This document shows positions 27,264-36,701 of a stretch of 64,000 bases of DNA, in pieces (the stretch's first letter is position 1; every line of letters starts with the position of its first letter). The DNA lies in NCBI RefSeq assembly GCF_025947365.1, contig NZ_CP110012.1:1302001-1366000 (forward strand). Direction: 5' to 3'. This DNA is from Flavobacterium sp. N502540 (GTDB lineage Bacteria; Bacteroidota; Bacteroidia; Flavobacteriales; Flavobacteriaceae). Made by a program: the position numbers and the translations under genes. The notes beneath the pieces are model-generated. The model did not search any database and had not been told where the DNA came from. It saw nothing but the letters and a program-made list of their open reading frames with translations.

Positions 27264-27343
27264 TTCTATTTATTTAAAACGTTAAAAATTAACAACTTAA
27301 GACAAAAACACCTAGTCAAACCTTTAACATCTGATTAATTTTT

Positions 27344-30300
27344 TCACAAATTTACTACATCGATTTCTGATCCGATGTATACCAACGCTTTTTTTAACAC
27401 TTTATACCCCAAATCCTCTATAGCCTCCTCATACTCCTGAATTTGCTTTGCATACTTCGAATTTATCACTCCTGTTTTATAATCTAACAAATAGGCTTCT
27501 TTATTTGAAGTCAGAACAATACGATCGGGTTTTAAAATCCTGCCTTCTTTCTGAACAATTGTCTGTTCATTCAAAACAGTTGCATTTCCATCAAAACAAA
27601 TACTCAGCTCCGGATGATTCACAATCTCCTGAAGTGTCTTTAAAACCATATCAACCTGATCATTTGTAATAAGCCCATTTTCAATTCCTTTTGTAATTGC
27701 CAGATCCACATCCGACCGATCCTTAACAAAAGCCAGAATTTCGTGAACTATATTACCATAAGCGATTGCTTCCTGCTGATGCGTTCCCCACATTAAAGCC
27801 TCCCGTTGTGCAATCTTGATGTTTTTTGGATTTAAAACTTCCGAAACAACAGGAATTGTCTTCACCAAATCAACTGATTTTACAGCATTCGAAAGCCTGC
27901 TCTTACTACCAAACTCATACTCTGATCGTTCCGTGTCGTAACCCCCTTTATGCATTAAATACCGAATAAAAAAGGAAGCCATATTGTTAGGCAATTCACC
28001 ATCTTTCCGTTCTTTCATTCCTTGCGATATTACATACAATTGTTCCTCTGCACGTGTCAAAGCCACATACAAAACGTTTATATTATCCAGCAGTTCTTCT
28101 TGTTTCTTCAAATTAAAAACTGCCGAAGCATTCTCACCGAAACCTTCAACCGCACTGCTGTTATCAATTAAAGCTTTCGGAACATCCAAATTCGCATCTT
28201 CGGTATCCAGCCATAATTTATCTTTTGGCTTTCGATTGTAGTCTTCTTCTGCAAATGGCATAATAACGATCGGAAATTCTAATCCTTTTGATTTATGAAT
28301 TGTCATGATGCGAACCGCATTGTTTCCTTCAGGAGACGGAATGCTAAATTTCTCTGCATTTTTATCCCAATAACTTAAAAAATCAGCTATTCCTGCCTGA
28401 TTTCTCATGTCTCGTTCTAAAACGATATCCAAAAAGAACTGAACATATGCATTTCCTTCATCAGGAAGAATAAATTTCGCAATTATAATTTCAACCGCCT
28501 CATACAAGGATTTTTTACGAACATCTTCAAAAGAAAGTGAGACATCAAAAGTTAAAAGCCATTTTTCAAAATCACCTTCCTTTTTTTGAGACATCCCTAA
28601 GGCAATAAAATCATGAATCGGCATCTTAACTTCTTTATTTGATCCCAAAAAATGAAGAAAATTAGCTTTCGACTCTAAATCAGCACTATTGTTTAAATAT
28701 TTCAGCAGACAAACAATCAAACGCACCTCTGTTGCATTTTGAATCATTAGGGTTTCAGATGACAAAAGTGGAATATTTTGCTCCGTTAAATAGTTCGCAA
28801 TTGCGATTCCCTGATCTCTTTTTCGGGTTAAGATTACAATGTCCTTGTATTCAAAACCTTCCCGAACAACTTTTTGAATGGTATTTAAAGTCGCCAAAAC
28901 ATACAAATCTGATTTCTCAACCACTTCTTCTTCGTCTGCATAATCTGATTTCTCGATTACAGGAAGAAAAGAGATATTGACATACCCTCCTTTCTTTGAA
29001 TTTATGTTCTGAAAACTATGATTTTCATACAAATCTTTGTAATCTTCATTGGTAAATTCGGCCGAAATTAATTTAAAAAAATCATTATTGAATTCAATTA
29101 CCTCACTATAACTGCGGTAATTTGTATCTAAATGCTTAACCTCTTTTTTATGGTTAAAAAAAGAATTTTCTTCTTTTCCTAATTCTATAAACTGCTCTGC
29201 TTTTCCCCCTCTCCATCGGTAAATAGACTGTTTCGGATCTCCCACTATCATCAGTGTCCCTTTATTTCCAAAATCGTCTTCTCCGGAAAGGGAATTATGA
29301 ATCAGCGGAATCAGATTCTGCCACTGCATTTCAGAGGTATCCTGAAATTCATCGATAAAAAAATGACGGTATTTCTCTCCCAAACGCTCATAAATAAAAG
29401 GTGCGGGCTGGTTCTGAATTTCACGGTGAATAATGGCGTTGAATTCAGAAATCGACAGCACATTTTGTTCGGATTGAATTTTAGCCAATTCATTACTAAC
29501 GGTATTCAATAGCGAAAGCGGTGTAATATTTTTCAGAAAGGCTTTATAGAAATCTCTTTTTTCGAAATTCTTATAGATTTTTACCAGAATCTGAAGCAGT
29601 TCAGGGATTATATTTTCTATTAACGCACGGTCCTTTGCCGTTTTATTAATAGCAATATCATCGAATTCGTGAAAAGTTTTATTTCGGGGATTAAATTTCC
29701 CGTCACGAATACTTTCTAAATGGTTTGGAAAAGTTCCGCGAGAGAATGACTTCAAATCGATTCCGTTTTTTTCGATTAAAGCAAGTGCCTCAATCGCAAA
29801 ATTTTCATTTTCAGACTCGAGTTCTTTACACAAAGCGAGCATTTTTTTCTTGATCTCAATAAACTCTTCAATAGATTTATCCTGAAAATGAGAAATTTCA
29901 TTCCGATTGTTTTCATTCAGAACCAGTCTACCCGTTTCTAAGATTTCTCGAGAAACATCCCAACTTTTATCGTCGTCGGTTTTTTCCATCGTGAAATCAA
30001 CGAGCAGCTTAGTCAATGTTTCGTCCTGACCGGCTTGTGCAATTATAGCATCAACTGCCTCAATCAATAAATTCTCGGTATCCAAAGTGACTTCAAAAGT
30101 CATTGGCAGATTAAGATCATGTGCAAAAGCACGAATTACTTTATGTGTAAATTTATCGATGGTAGAAATATCAAAAGCAGCATAATTATGAATTAAGTGC
30201 TTGATAATATTCTGGGATTTTGTTTTAATTTTAATAATAGAAAGTCCGGTATCCCGAGACAAATCCTCCATCAAATCGACTGCTTTTGCAGATGGCTCCT

Positions 30301-30502
30301 CTTTTGCAAACTCAGACAAACTCCCAACAATACGGCTTTTCATTTCATGAACTGCTTTATTGGTGAATGTAATTGCCAAAATGTTGCGATAAGCATCGTT
30401 CCGTGGAGAAGAAAGAATAATTTTAAGATACTCTTTTACCAAAGTATAGGTCTTTCCGGAGCCTGCAGATGCATCATAGATAGAGAAAGACGGACTTTGC
30501 AT
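27344..30502 (-). CDS. addA: AddA/RecB-like UvrD-type helicase-nuclease
   Basis: Helicase and nuclease subunit for double-strand end resection. The 1052 residues contain Walker A at 11-18 (ASAGSGKT), motif Ia (TFTNKAVHEMKSR), Walker B D384-E385 in FFIDEFQDTS, motif III GDPKQSIYRWRGG (421-433), motif V (TIHKSKGLEFPIVIMPF) and motif VI (NVLYVALTRAEEQLYV). At the C-terminus is an intact PD-(D/E)XK nuclease: D993 and D1007-Y-K1009 (DYKTG). It is separated from its AddB-like partner by the OmpA and kbl genes, all on the same strand. Confidence 0.92.
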   Translation of the reverse strand: MQSPSFSIYDASAGSGKTYTLVKEYLKIILSSPRNDAYRNILAITFTNKAVHEMKSRIVGSLSEFAKEEPSAKAVDLMEDLSRDTGLSIIKIKTKSQNIIKHLIHNYAAFDISTIDKFTHKVIRAFAHDLNLPMTFEVTLDTENLLIEAVDAIIAQAGQDETLTKLLVDFTMEKTDDDKSWDVSREILETGRLVLNENNRNEISHFQDKSIEEFIEIKKKMLALCKELESENENFAIEALALIEKNGIDLKSFSRGTFPNHLESIRDGKFNPRNKTFHEFDDIAINKTAKDRALIENIIPELLQILVKIYKNFEKRDFYKAFLKNITPLSLLNTVSNELAKIQSEQNVLSISEFNAIIHREIQNQPAPFIYERLGEKYRHFFIDEFQDTSEMQWQNLIPLIHNSLSGEDDFGNKGTLMIVGDPKQSIYRWRGGKAEQFIELGKEENSFFNHKKEVKHLDTNYRSYSEVIEFNNDFFKLISAEFTNEDYKDLYENHSFQNINSKKGGYVNISFLPVIEKSDYADEEEVVEKSDLYVLATLNTIQKVVREGFEYKDIVILTRKRDQGIAIANYLTEQNIPLLSSETLMIQNATEVRLIVCLLKYLNNSADLESKANFLHFLGSNKEVKMPIHDFIALGMSQKKEGDFEKWLLTFDVSLSFEDVRKKSLYEAVEIIIAKFILPDEGNAYVQFFLDIVLERDMRNQAGIADFLSYWDKNAEKFSIPSPEGNNAVRIMTIHKSKGLEFPIVIMPFAEEDYNRKPKDKLWLDTEDANLDVPKALIDNSSAVEGFGENASAVFNLKKQEELLDNINVLYVALTRAEEQLYVISQGMKERKDGELPNNMASFFIRYLMHKGGYDTERSEYEFGSKSRLSNAVKSVDLVKTIPVVSEVLNPKNIKIAQREALMWGTHQQEAIAYGNIVHEILAFVKDRSDVDLAITKGIENGLITNDQVDMVLKTLQEIVNHPELSICFDGNATVLNEQTIVQKEGRILKPDRIVLTSNKEAYLLDYKTGVINSKYAKQIQEYEEAIEDLGYKVLKKALVYIGSEIDVVNL

Positions 30503-30573
30503 AAGTTTGGTTTTTCGTAGGGTAAAAATAACACATTAATTTTAAACAGGCTCTAAATCGCAATAATGCAAAA

Positions 30574-30627
30574 TTCCAAATTCCAATATCTGATGCATTT
30601 ATCACATGCAGTTATTGGAATTTGGAA
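30574..30627. repeat. TTCCAAATTCCAATA inverted repeat
   Basis: 15-bp perfect inverted repeat (30574-30588 / 30613-30627) in the gap between lspA and addA, with a second small palindrome (TGATGCA / TGCAGT) in the loop. The sequence words recur in the terminator at 46506-46552. It could terminate lspA transcription, but no T-tract follows closely. Confidence 0.65.
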
Positions 30628-30655
30628 ATTAAATATTTTAGACTTTTTACAAAAA

Positions 30656-31255
30656 TTATGCTGTTTTAGGAAATGCTCTTTTATTAAAAACCAACAATAT
30701 ACCTACTCCTGTAGAAATTGCCACATCGGCAACATTAAAGATCGCATTAAAAAAAGAAACTTCTTCACCACCCCATAGAGGAAACCAGCCAGGCAAAGTA
30801 CCTCTCCAGATCGGAAAGTAAAACATGTCTACAACCAAACCATGAAACCATGTTCCATAAGGTTCCGGTGAGAAAAGCGTTGCCAAATTACCCTGACTCG
30901 CGTCAAAAATAACTCCGTAAAATACTGAATCGATTATATTACCGGCAGCTCCGGCAAAAATTAAAGCAATGGCAACAATTAAATAATTAGAATAACGCTT
31001 CTTAACCGAATCGGCTAACCAATATCCAATTCCGAATACAGCAAAGATTCTGAAAACAGTCAAAATCAATTTACCATATTCTCCGGGAATTTTAGTTCCC
31101 CAGGCCATTCCCTCATTTTCAATAAAATGAATTCTAAACCAGTCAAAAACTACCACTTCATCTCCCAGAACAAAGTTTGTTTTTACATAGATTTTTGAAA
31201 GCTGATCAACAATTAAAACTAAGAATATAAGCAAATACGCTTTTCGTAATGACAT
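30656..31255 (-). CDS. lspA: Lipoprotein signal peptidase (signal peptidase II)
   Basis: Inner-membrane aspartyl protease that removes the signal peptide from diacylated prolipoproteins. The 199 residues form four hydrophobic helices. The two catalytic aspartates are in AGAAGNIIDSVFYG and FNVADVAIS, with the conserved N-x-x-D spacing. An ENEGMAWG segment stands where ENxGAAF is usual. Length is at the upper end, as in Flavobacteriia. A -7 element TATTTTTG (31276-31283, minus strand) precedes it by about 20 bases. Confidence 0.94.
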   Translation of the reverse strand: MSLRKAYLLIFLVLIVDQLSKIYVKTNFVLGDEVVVFDWFRIHFIENEGMAWGTKIPGEYGKLILTVFRIFAVFGIGYWLADSVKKRYSNYLIVAIALIFAGAAGNIIDSVFYGVIFDASQGNLATLFSPEPYGTWFHGLVVDMFYFPIWRGTLPGWFPLWGGEEVSFFNAIFNVADVAISTGVGILLVFNKRAFPKTA

Positions 31256-31292
31256 TTTATTAAATTTTGATGCGGCAAAAATAACAATTTAA

Positions 31293-31320
31293 TCAAAAAA
31301 AACGCTCCCAATGGAGCGTT
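31293..31320 (-). terminator. Terminator after the small hypothetical gene
   Basis: Stem AACGCTCC (31301-31308) / GGAGCGTT (31313-31320), loop CAAT, followed on the minus strand by a run of eight T. Confidence 0.88.
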
Positions 31321-31379
31321 AATTGTTTTTAAGGACAAACGAGCAGGTATTACATCAACTCATCAACTATATGGAGAAT

Positions 31380-31595
31380 CTATTTTCTAACATTTGACTG
31401 CGCTGACTTTTTAGGAGGATCAGCGAAGAATTCTGAAATCGACTTAAAGAGTCCTTTCCCCTCTTTTCCTGCTGCTGCGTTCTTAGCCTCCGTTTTCTTG
31501 ACCTGAGTCTTAAACTGAATACGAATCTTTTCAAACTCTTTCATTCTGTGCTCCACATCAGAGCTTACCTCTTTAAATTTCAACACTTTAGCCAT
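31380..31595 (-). CDS. Hypothetical small basic protein (71 aa)
   Basis: From the ATG at 31595 (MAKVLKFKEVSSDVEHRMKE). It is soluble, very lysine-rich (with AAAGKEGKG), and mostly helical and charged. An upstream frame to 31634 is also open, but its N-terminus does not look coding. I do not recognise a family; small proteins of this shape occur next to housekeeping genes in Flavobacteriia. It has its own terminator. Confidence 0.6.
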   Translation of the reverse strand: MAKVLKFKEVSSDVEHRMKEFEKIRIQFKTQVKKTEAKNAAAGKEGKGLFKSISEFFADPPKKSAQSNVRK

Positions 31596-31774
31596 TTTAC
31601 AAGATTTTAATGTTAAATAAATAAAATTATTCACGATTTGGTATTACAATGATACATAATTTAATTTATATTTGTTAATAAAAATTAACACTTGTTTAGA
31701 TTAAAAGATCATATTTACCCTTTATACGGTATTAAAACGAAAAGAATTTAACAACTTTCTTAAATCCTACAAAT

Positions 31775-32131
31775 ATGAATGAAATCACAACTACTCTAAA
31801 CGATTTTCTGCTTCATACCAAATCTTCCGCAGCATTAATTATCAATGGAAAAGGAAAACTAATCACATCACTTCACTTAGACTATGCAGACAGTATTGCC
31901 GCAATGAGCTCTGCCATAGTATCGATGAGCGACAAATTATTATTAGATCTTGAAAAAGGCTCATTAAAACAACTCTTTTTAAAAACCTCAGAAGGAGTTA
32001 TTATCGGAAACAAAATAAGCGGCACAAATTTCATTATTACATTTTCAAAAGACGGAAGCAATCTGGGTTTATTATTACGATCGACCGAGGAAACTGCTGC
32101 TGAGTTAAGCAAAAATTCACTGTTAAAATAA
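31775..32131 (+). CDS. Roadblock/LC7-like protein 1
   Basis: A 118-residue protein fitting the roadblock/LC7 (MglB-like) pattern: an N-terminal helix (TTLNDFLLHTKSSA), a beta-strand ALIINGKGKLIT, the long central helix YADSIAAMSSAIVSMSDKLLLDLEKG, strands QLFLKTSEGVIIGNKI and NFIITFSKDGSNLGLLL, and a C-terminal helix. Such domains dimerise and bind small Ras-like GTPases. No MglA-type GTPase is seen in the window. The gene is 32 bases upstream of a second protein of the same size and pattern, so they probably form an operon. A -7 element TATATTTG lies at 31667-31674. Confidence 0.72.
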   Translation: MNEITTTLNDFLLHTKSSAALIINGKGKLITSLHLDYADSIAAMSSAIVSMSDKLLLDLEKGSLKQLFLKTSEGVIIGNKISGTNFIITFSKDGSNLGLLLRSTEETAAELSKNSLLK

Positions 32132-32163
32132 CATATTTCTATTAACACCAAACCCCGAAAACT

Positions 32164-32544
32164 ATGAGTAATGACTTTTTAAACGTTTTTTTGAATGAAA
32201 TGAAAACTAACGTAAACGGCTTTATTGCAGTAGCTGTAACAGAAATCGAATCAGGATTAAGCTTTGGAAACCTGACAACAGATCCGGCATTTGATCCTGA
32301 ACTTGCAGCAGCTTACAACCTCGAAGTGGTAAAAGCAAAATTAAGTGCTGTAAAAGCTTTAAATTTAAACCAGGAGATCGAAGACATTTTGATTACACTT
32401 TCGAATCAAATTCACATCATCGACATTTCTCCCAACAAAAAATTCATGATCTATCTTGCTGCTGATTCTACTAAAGCAAATTTAGGAATGACAAGAGCTG
32501 TTTTAAGAAAACACAAATTAGAACTGGAAAAAAATCTGGCTTAA
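32164..32544 (+). CDS. Roadblock/LC7-like protein 2
   Basis: A 126-residue protein with the same layout as its upstream neighbour: helix (FLNVFLNEMKTNV), strand GFIAVAVTEIESGLSFG, helix PELAAAYNLEVVKAKLSAVKAL, strands EDILITLSNQIHIIDIS and KKFMIYLAADS, helix TRAVLRKHKLEL. The assignment rests on pattern, and is weaker than for the first. A duplicated pair suggests a heterodimer, or a paralogue pair with different partners (inference). Followed by a terminator at 32563-32598. Confidence 0.6.
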   Translation: MSNDFLNVFLNEMKTNVNGFIAVAVTEIESGLSFGNLTTDPAFDPELAAAYNLEVVKAKLSAVKALNLNQEIEDILITLSNQIHIIDISPNKKFMIYLAADSTKANLGMTRAVLRKHKLELEKNLA

Positions 32545-32562
32545 TCACAAGCCTTCTTTTTT

Positions 32563-32598
32563 AATTAGAACTGCCTTCCAAACTTGGCAGTTCTAATT
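32563..32598 (+). terminator. Terminator of the roadblock pair
   Basis: 13-bp perfect stem AATTAGAACTGCC (32563-32575) / GGCAGTTCTAATT (32586-32598) with a T-rich tail. Confidence 0.88.
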
Positions 32599-32750
32599 AT
32601 TTTTACTCCTTTTGAGGCTTCAAATTATCGCTTCAAAAATTCCTACAAAAGCAAACTGTATTTTTTTTACAACATTTAAATAATTTGTAATACAATTCCT
32701 TTTTTACGATCCTGTCACTCCTTAAACAAAACGATTTAAACATTAAACAA

Positions 32751-32776
32751 AAAAAAACGCCCCTGGTAAGGAGCGT
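32751..32776 (-). terminator. Terminator after the DksA/TraR-like gene
   Basis: Stem ACGCCCCT / AGGAGCGT with one mismatch, loop GGTA, followed on the minus strand by a T-tract. It closes the ileS to DksA-like unit. Confidence 0.8.
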
Positions 32777-32804
32777 CTATTTTATGGAGTATTAAAATTG
32801 AAAA

Positions 32805-33185
32805 TTATCTCTGCAAGTTTTTAGCTTCGATACTCATTGTAGCATGAGGAACGATTTTAAGCCTTTCTTTGCTGATTAATTTACCTGTTACTTTACAAAT
32901 ACCATAGGTTTTATTTTCAACACGGAATAATGCGTTTTTTAGATCGCGTATAAACTTTTCCTGTCTGATTGCCAACTGTGAGTTTGCTTCTTTAGACATT
33001 GTTTCGCTTCCTTCTTCAAATGCTTTAAAAGTTGGAGAAGTATCATCTGTTCCGTTATTCAAATCGTTCATATAAGCACTCTTTATCAAATCCAGATCAG
33101 CTTGTGCTTTTTGTATTTTGCTTTGAATTATTTCTTTGAACTCTGCTAAATCAGCATCAGAGTATCTTGTAATTTCATCTATCAT
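32805..33185 (-). CDS. DksA/TraR family protein with eroded zinc finger
   Basis: A 126-residue protein of the TraR/DksA type that normally acts in the secondary channel of RNA polymerase. The N-terminal coiled coil (about 10-85, with DLAEFKEIIQSKIQKAQADLDLIKSAY) and the C-terminal globule (YGICKVTGKLISKERLKIVPHATMSIEAK) are present. The four zinc cysteines of the family are reduced to one (GICKVT): the CxxC pairs have been replaced by C-K-V-T and by residues around PHATMS. It lies 6 bases from ileS on the same strand, so they are co-transcribed. Confidence 0.85.
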   Translation of the reverse strand: MIDEITRYSDADLAEFKEIIQSKIQKAQADLDLIKSAYMNDLNNGTDDTSPTFKAFEEGSETMSKEANSQLAIRQEKFIRDLKNALFRVENKTYGICKVTGKLISKERLKIVPHATMSIEAKNLQR

Positions 33186-33191
33186 CTTATA

Positions 33192-36100
33192 TTATTTTGA
33201 AATTAATATCATTGTTTTAATGTCATCAAATTCAATTTCTGTGCCGTTTTCCAAAGCGTCAACAAAAACCAAATCATCAGTCAATGTCTCAGACTTAATA
33301 TAGTCTTCATTTTTTAGAATTGCCTCTTCTAAAAGGCCGCTTCTTTTTATTTGAACTTTAATTTTATCGGTAACTTCAAATCCTGAATCTTTACGAATAT
33401 TTTGAATTCTGTTTACCAATTCTCTCGCGATTCCTTCGTTTTTCAATTCTTCCGAAATTGTAATATCAAGTGCAACCGTAATTCCGTTTGAATTTGCAAC
33501 CAGCCAGCCTTCAATATCCTGAGATGTTATTTCGACATCTTCTAATGATAAAGTTACGGTATTTCCTGCAATTACAATATCCAATGCTCCCTGCTTGTCC
33601 AACTGATTGATCTGATCTGCCGAAAAAGACTGTATCTCTTTGGAAATCAATCCCATATCTTTTCCAAAACGTGGCCCAAGAGCTTTAAAATTAGGCTTAA
33701 TCTGTTTCACCAAAATACCTGAATCATCGTCTAAAAGCACAATCTCTTTAACGTTAACTTCTGCTTTTACAAGTTCAGAAATTGCTTCAATTTCAGCCCT
33801 CTGATTCTCGTCAAGTACCGGAATCATTACCTTTTGCAAAGGCTGACGCACTTTAATCATTTCCTTTTTACGCAGTGACAAAACCAAAGACGATATAGTT
33901 TGCGCCTTCTGCATTTTGCTTTCTAACGTTTTATTAACAAAGTTTTCGACAAATTTCGGGAACTCTGCCAAGTGAACACTGGCAAATTGCTCTGTTTGCG
34001 TAGAACCTGTTAAATCGCGGTATAATTTATCCATGAAAAAAGGAGCGATCGGAGCACTTAATTTGCTTATCGTTAATAAACAAGTGTAAAGTGTTTGATA
34101 GGCTGCGATTTTATCATGGGCGTATTCTCCTTTCCAGAAACGACGACGGCACAAACGAACGTACCAGTTACTTAAGTTTTCCTGAACGAAGTCTGAAATC
34201 GCCCTTGCTGCTTTCGTAGGCTCATAATCTTCGTAACATTCGTCAACAAATTTTATTAAAGTATGTAATTCCGACATGATCCACTGATCGATTTCCGGTC
34301 TTTCGTTTAACGGAATTTCAGCTTCTGCATATTTAAATCCATCAATATTGGCATATAACGAGAAGAATGAATACGTATTATACAGGGTTCCGAAGAATTT
34401 TCGGCGAACCTCAGCAATTCCTTCAATATCAAACTTTAAGTTATCCCATGGATTTGCATTAGAGATCATGTACCAACGTGTGGCATCAGGACCGTACTCC
34501 TTAATTGTTTCAAAAGGATCCGTTGCATTTCCTAAACGTTTCGACATTTTTTGTCCATTTTTATCCAGAACTAAACCATTCGAAACGACATTTTTGTACG
34601 CAATTTTATCGAAAACCAAAGTCCCGATTGCGTGCAGTGTATAAAACCATCCACGAGTCTGATCGACACCTTCTGCGATGAAATTCGCAGGGAAATCTTT
34701 ATTCTCATCGATTTTATCTTTATTCTCAAAAGGGTAATGCCATTGTGCATACGGCATCGCTCCCGAATCAAACCAAACGTCAATCAAATCGCTTTCACGT
34801 TTCATTGGCTGGCCTGAAGCTGAAACCAAAGTAATTCCGTCAACTACATTTTTATGCAGGTCAACTAAATCATAGTTTGATTCAGACATATTTCCGATTT
34901 CGAAACCTTTGAATGGGTTTTCTTTTTGAAAACCTGCTTCGATAGATTTTTCAATCGCATTATACAATTCTTCAACAGAACCAATAAGAACTTCTTCTTT
35001 TTTGTCTTCAGTTCTCCAAATTGGCAATGGAATCCCCCAATATCTAGAACGAGATAAGTTCCAGTCGTTAGCATTTTTCAGCCAGTTTCCAAAACGTCCT
35101 TCACCAGTAGACTTAGGCTTCCAATTGATAGTTTCGTTCAGGTCGAACATTCTATCTTTGACATCGGTTACTTTAATAAACCATGAGTCTAGCGGATAAT
35201 ATAATAACGGCTCATCAGTTCTCCAACTGTGTGGATAACTATGTACGTATTTTTCAACCTTAAAGGCTTTATTTTCTTCTTTTAATCGAATAGCAATTTC
35301 AACATCTACAGAACGCTCTGGCGCCTGACCTGCATCATAATATTCATTTTTCACATATTTTCCTGCCAAATCACCTACATGAGAAGTAAATTTCCCTTGT
35401 AAATCTACTAAAGGGACTGCAGTACCATTTTCATCTAAAACCAACATTGGCGGTACTTCCGGTTTTGCTTCTTTTGCTACTTTAGCATCATCAGCACCAA
35501 AAGTAGGCGCAGTATGCACTACTCCCGTTCCATCTTCTGTGGTCACAAAATCTCCTGTGATTACTCTGAATGCATTTTCAGGATTCTGATAAGGCAGCAC
35601 GTATGGCAATAATTGCTCATAACGAATTTCTGCTAAATCAGCTCCTTTTGCTTCTGCTACAATTTTATACGGAAGCTGCTTGTCGCCATTTTTCACTTTA
35701 TCAAAATCAGCATCGTCTTCGCTGGCAAAAAATCCTTTTCCGAATTGTTTCCCTACCAAGTTTTTTGCTAGAACCACATTGATTGGCTCAAAAGTATACT
35801 GATTGAACGTTTTCACTAAAACATAATCAATTTTTGGCCCAACTGTCAAAGCGGTATTCGATGGTAATGTCCATGGCGTAGTCGTCCAGGCCAGGATGTG
35901 AATATCTCCAAAACCTTTCAAGAAGGAAGGCAGTGTTTCTGGTATTGTTTTAAATTGTGCTACGATGGTAGTATCGGTAACATCACGATAAGCTCCGGGC
36001 TGATTTACTTCGTGAGAAGACAATCCTGTTCCGGCTTTAGGTGAGTAAGGCTGAATGGTGTATCCTTTGTATAGCAAACCTTTATCGTAGATTTGTTTCA

Positions 36101-36593
36101 AAAGCCACCAAACCGATTCCATATATTTTGGTTTATAAGTTACATACGGATCTTCCATATCTACCCAATATCCCATTTTTTCGGTCAAATCATTCCATAC
36201 ATCGGTATAACGCATTACGGTTTTTTTACACGCTTCGTTATATTCTTCGATAGAAATGGTTTTCCCAATATCTTCTTTTGTAATTCCAAGTTCTTTTTCG
36301 GTACCTAATTCTACAGGCAACCCGTGAGTATCCCAACCGGCTTTTCTTTTTACCTGAAAACCTTTTTGAGTTTTGTAACGACAAAAAATATCTTTAATTG
36401 CACGAGCCATCACGTGGTGAATTCCCGGTAATCCGTTTGCTGAAGGCGGACCTTCAAAAAACACATAAGGCTCAGCACCTTCACGGGTACTTACACTCTT
36501 TTCAAATATATTTTCTTTCTTCCAAAAATCAAGTACTTCTGACGCTACTGTTGGTAAGTCAAGTCCTTTGTATTCAGTAAATTTTGTGCTCAT
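33192..36593 (-). CDS. ileS: Isoleucyl-tRNA synthetase, type 2 (IleRS2), altered HIGH motif
   Basis: Charges tRNA-Ile. The 1133 residues include the class I catalytic core, the editing (CP1) domain (AWTTTPWTLPSNTALTVG, VHTAPTFGADD), KMSKR at 682-686 and a long anticodon-binding C-terminus. WDTHGLPVE, rather than WDCHGLPIE, marks the eukaryote-like type 2 group, which resists mupirocin. The HxGH signature is replaced by GIHH at residues 57-60 (codons 36414-36425, checked at the DNA level). A GXHH signature in type 2 enzymes is known to be linked with very high mupirocin resistance. It is upstream of the DksA-like gene, with which it is co-transcribed. Confidence 0.96.
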   Translation of the reverse strand: MSTKFTEYKGLDLPTVASEVLDFWKKENIFEKSVSTREGAEPYVFFEGPPSANGLPGIHHVMARAIKDIFCRYKTQKGFQVKRKAGWDTHGLPVELGTEKELGITKEDIGKTISIEEYNEACKKTVMRYTDVWNDLTEKMGYWVDMEDPYVTYKPKYMESVWWLLKQIYDKGLLYKGYTIQPYSPKAGTGLSSHEVNQPGAYRDVTDTTIVAQFKTIPETLPSFLKGFGDIHILAWTTTPWTLPSNTALTVGPKIDYVLVKTFNQYTFEPINVVLAKNLVGKQFGKGFFASEDDADFDKVKNGDKQLPYKIVAEAKGADLAEIRYEQLLPYVLPYQNPENAFRVITGDFVTTEDGTGVVHTAPTFGADDAKVAKEAKPEVPPMLVLDENGTAVPLVDLQGKFTSHVGDLAGKYVKNEYYDAGQAPERSVDVEIAIRLKEENKAFKVEKYVHSYPHSWRTDEPLLYYPLDSWFIKVTDVKDRMFDLNETINWKPKSTGEGRFGNWLKNANDWNLSRSRYWGIPLPIWRTEDKKEEVLIGSVEELYNAIEKSIEAGFQKENPFKGFEIGNMSESNYDLVDLHKNVVDGITLVSASGQPMKRESDLIDVWFDSGAMPYAQWHYPFENKDKIDENKDFPANFIAEGVDQTRGWFYTLHAIGTLVFDKIAYKNVVSNGLVLDKNGQKMSKRLGNATDPFETIKEYGPDATRWYMISNANPWDNLKFDIEGIAEVRRKFFGTLYNTYSFFSLYANIDGFKYAEAEIPLNERPEIDQWIMSELHTLIKFVDECYEDYEPTKAARAISDFVQENLSNWYVRLCRRRFWKGEYAHDKIAAYQTLYTCLLTISKLSAPIAPFFMDKLYRDLTGSTQTEQFASVHLAEFPKFVENFVNKTLESKMQKAQTISSLVLSLRKKEMIKVRQPLQKVMIPVLDENQRAEIEAISELVKAEVNVKEIVLLDDDSGILVKQIKPNFKALGPRFGKDMGLISKEIQSFSADQINQLDKQGALDIVIAGNTVTLSLEDVEITSQDIEGWLVANSNGITVALDITISEELKNEGIARELVNRIQNIRKDSGFEVTDKIKVQIKRSGLLEEAILKNEDYIKSETLTDDLVFVDALENGTEIEFDDIKTMILISK

Positions 36594-36701
36594 TTTATAC
36601 TTTTCTTAAACGAGGTGCGAAAGTAAGGAATTTTGGATTATTGACCATCAATTTCTTTAAATTTCACAAACTTTTGTTGAGATAATACGCCCTAAAACAA
36701 A

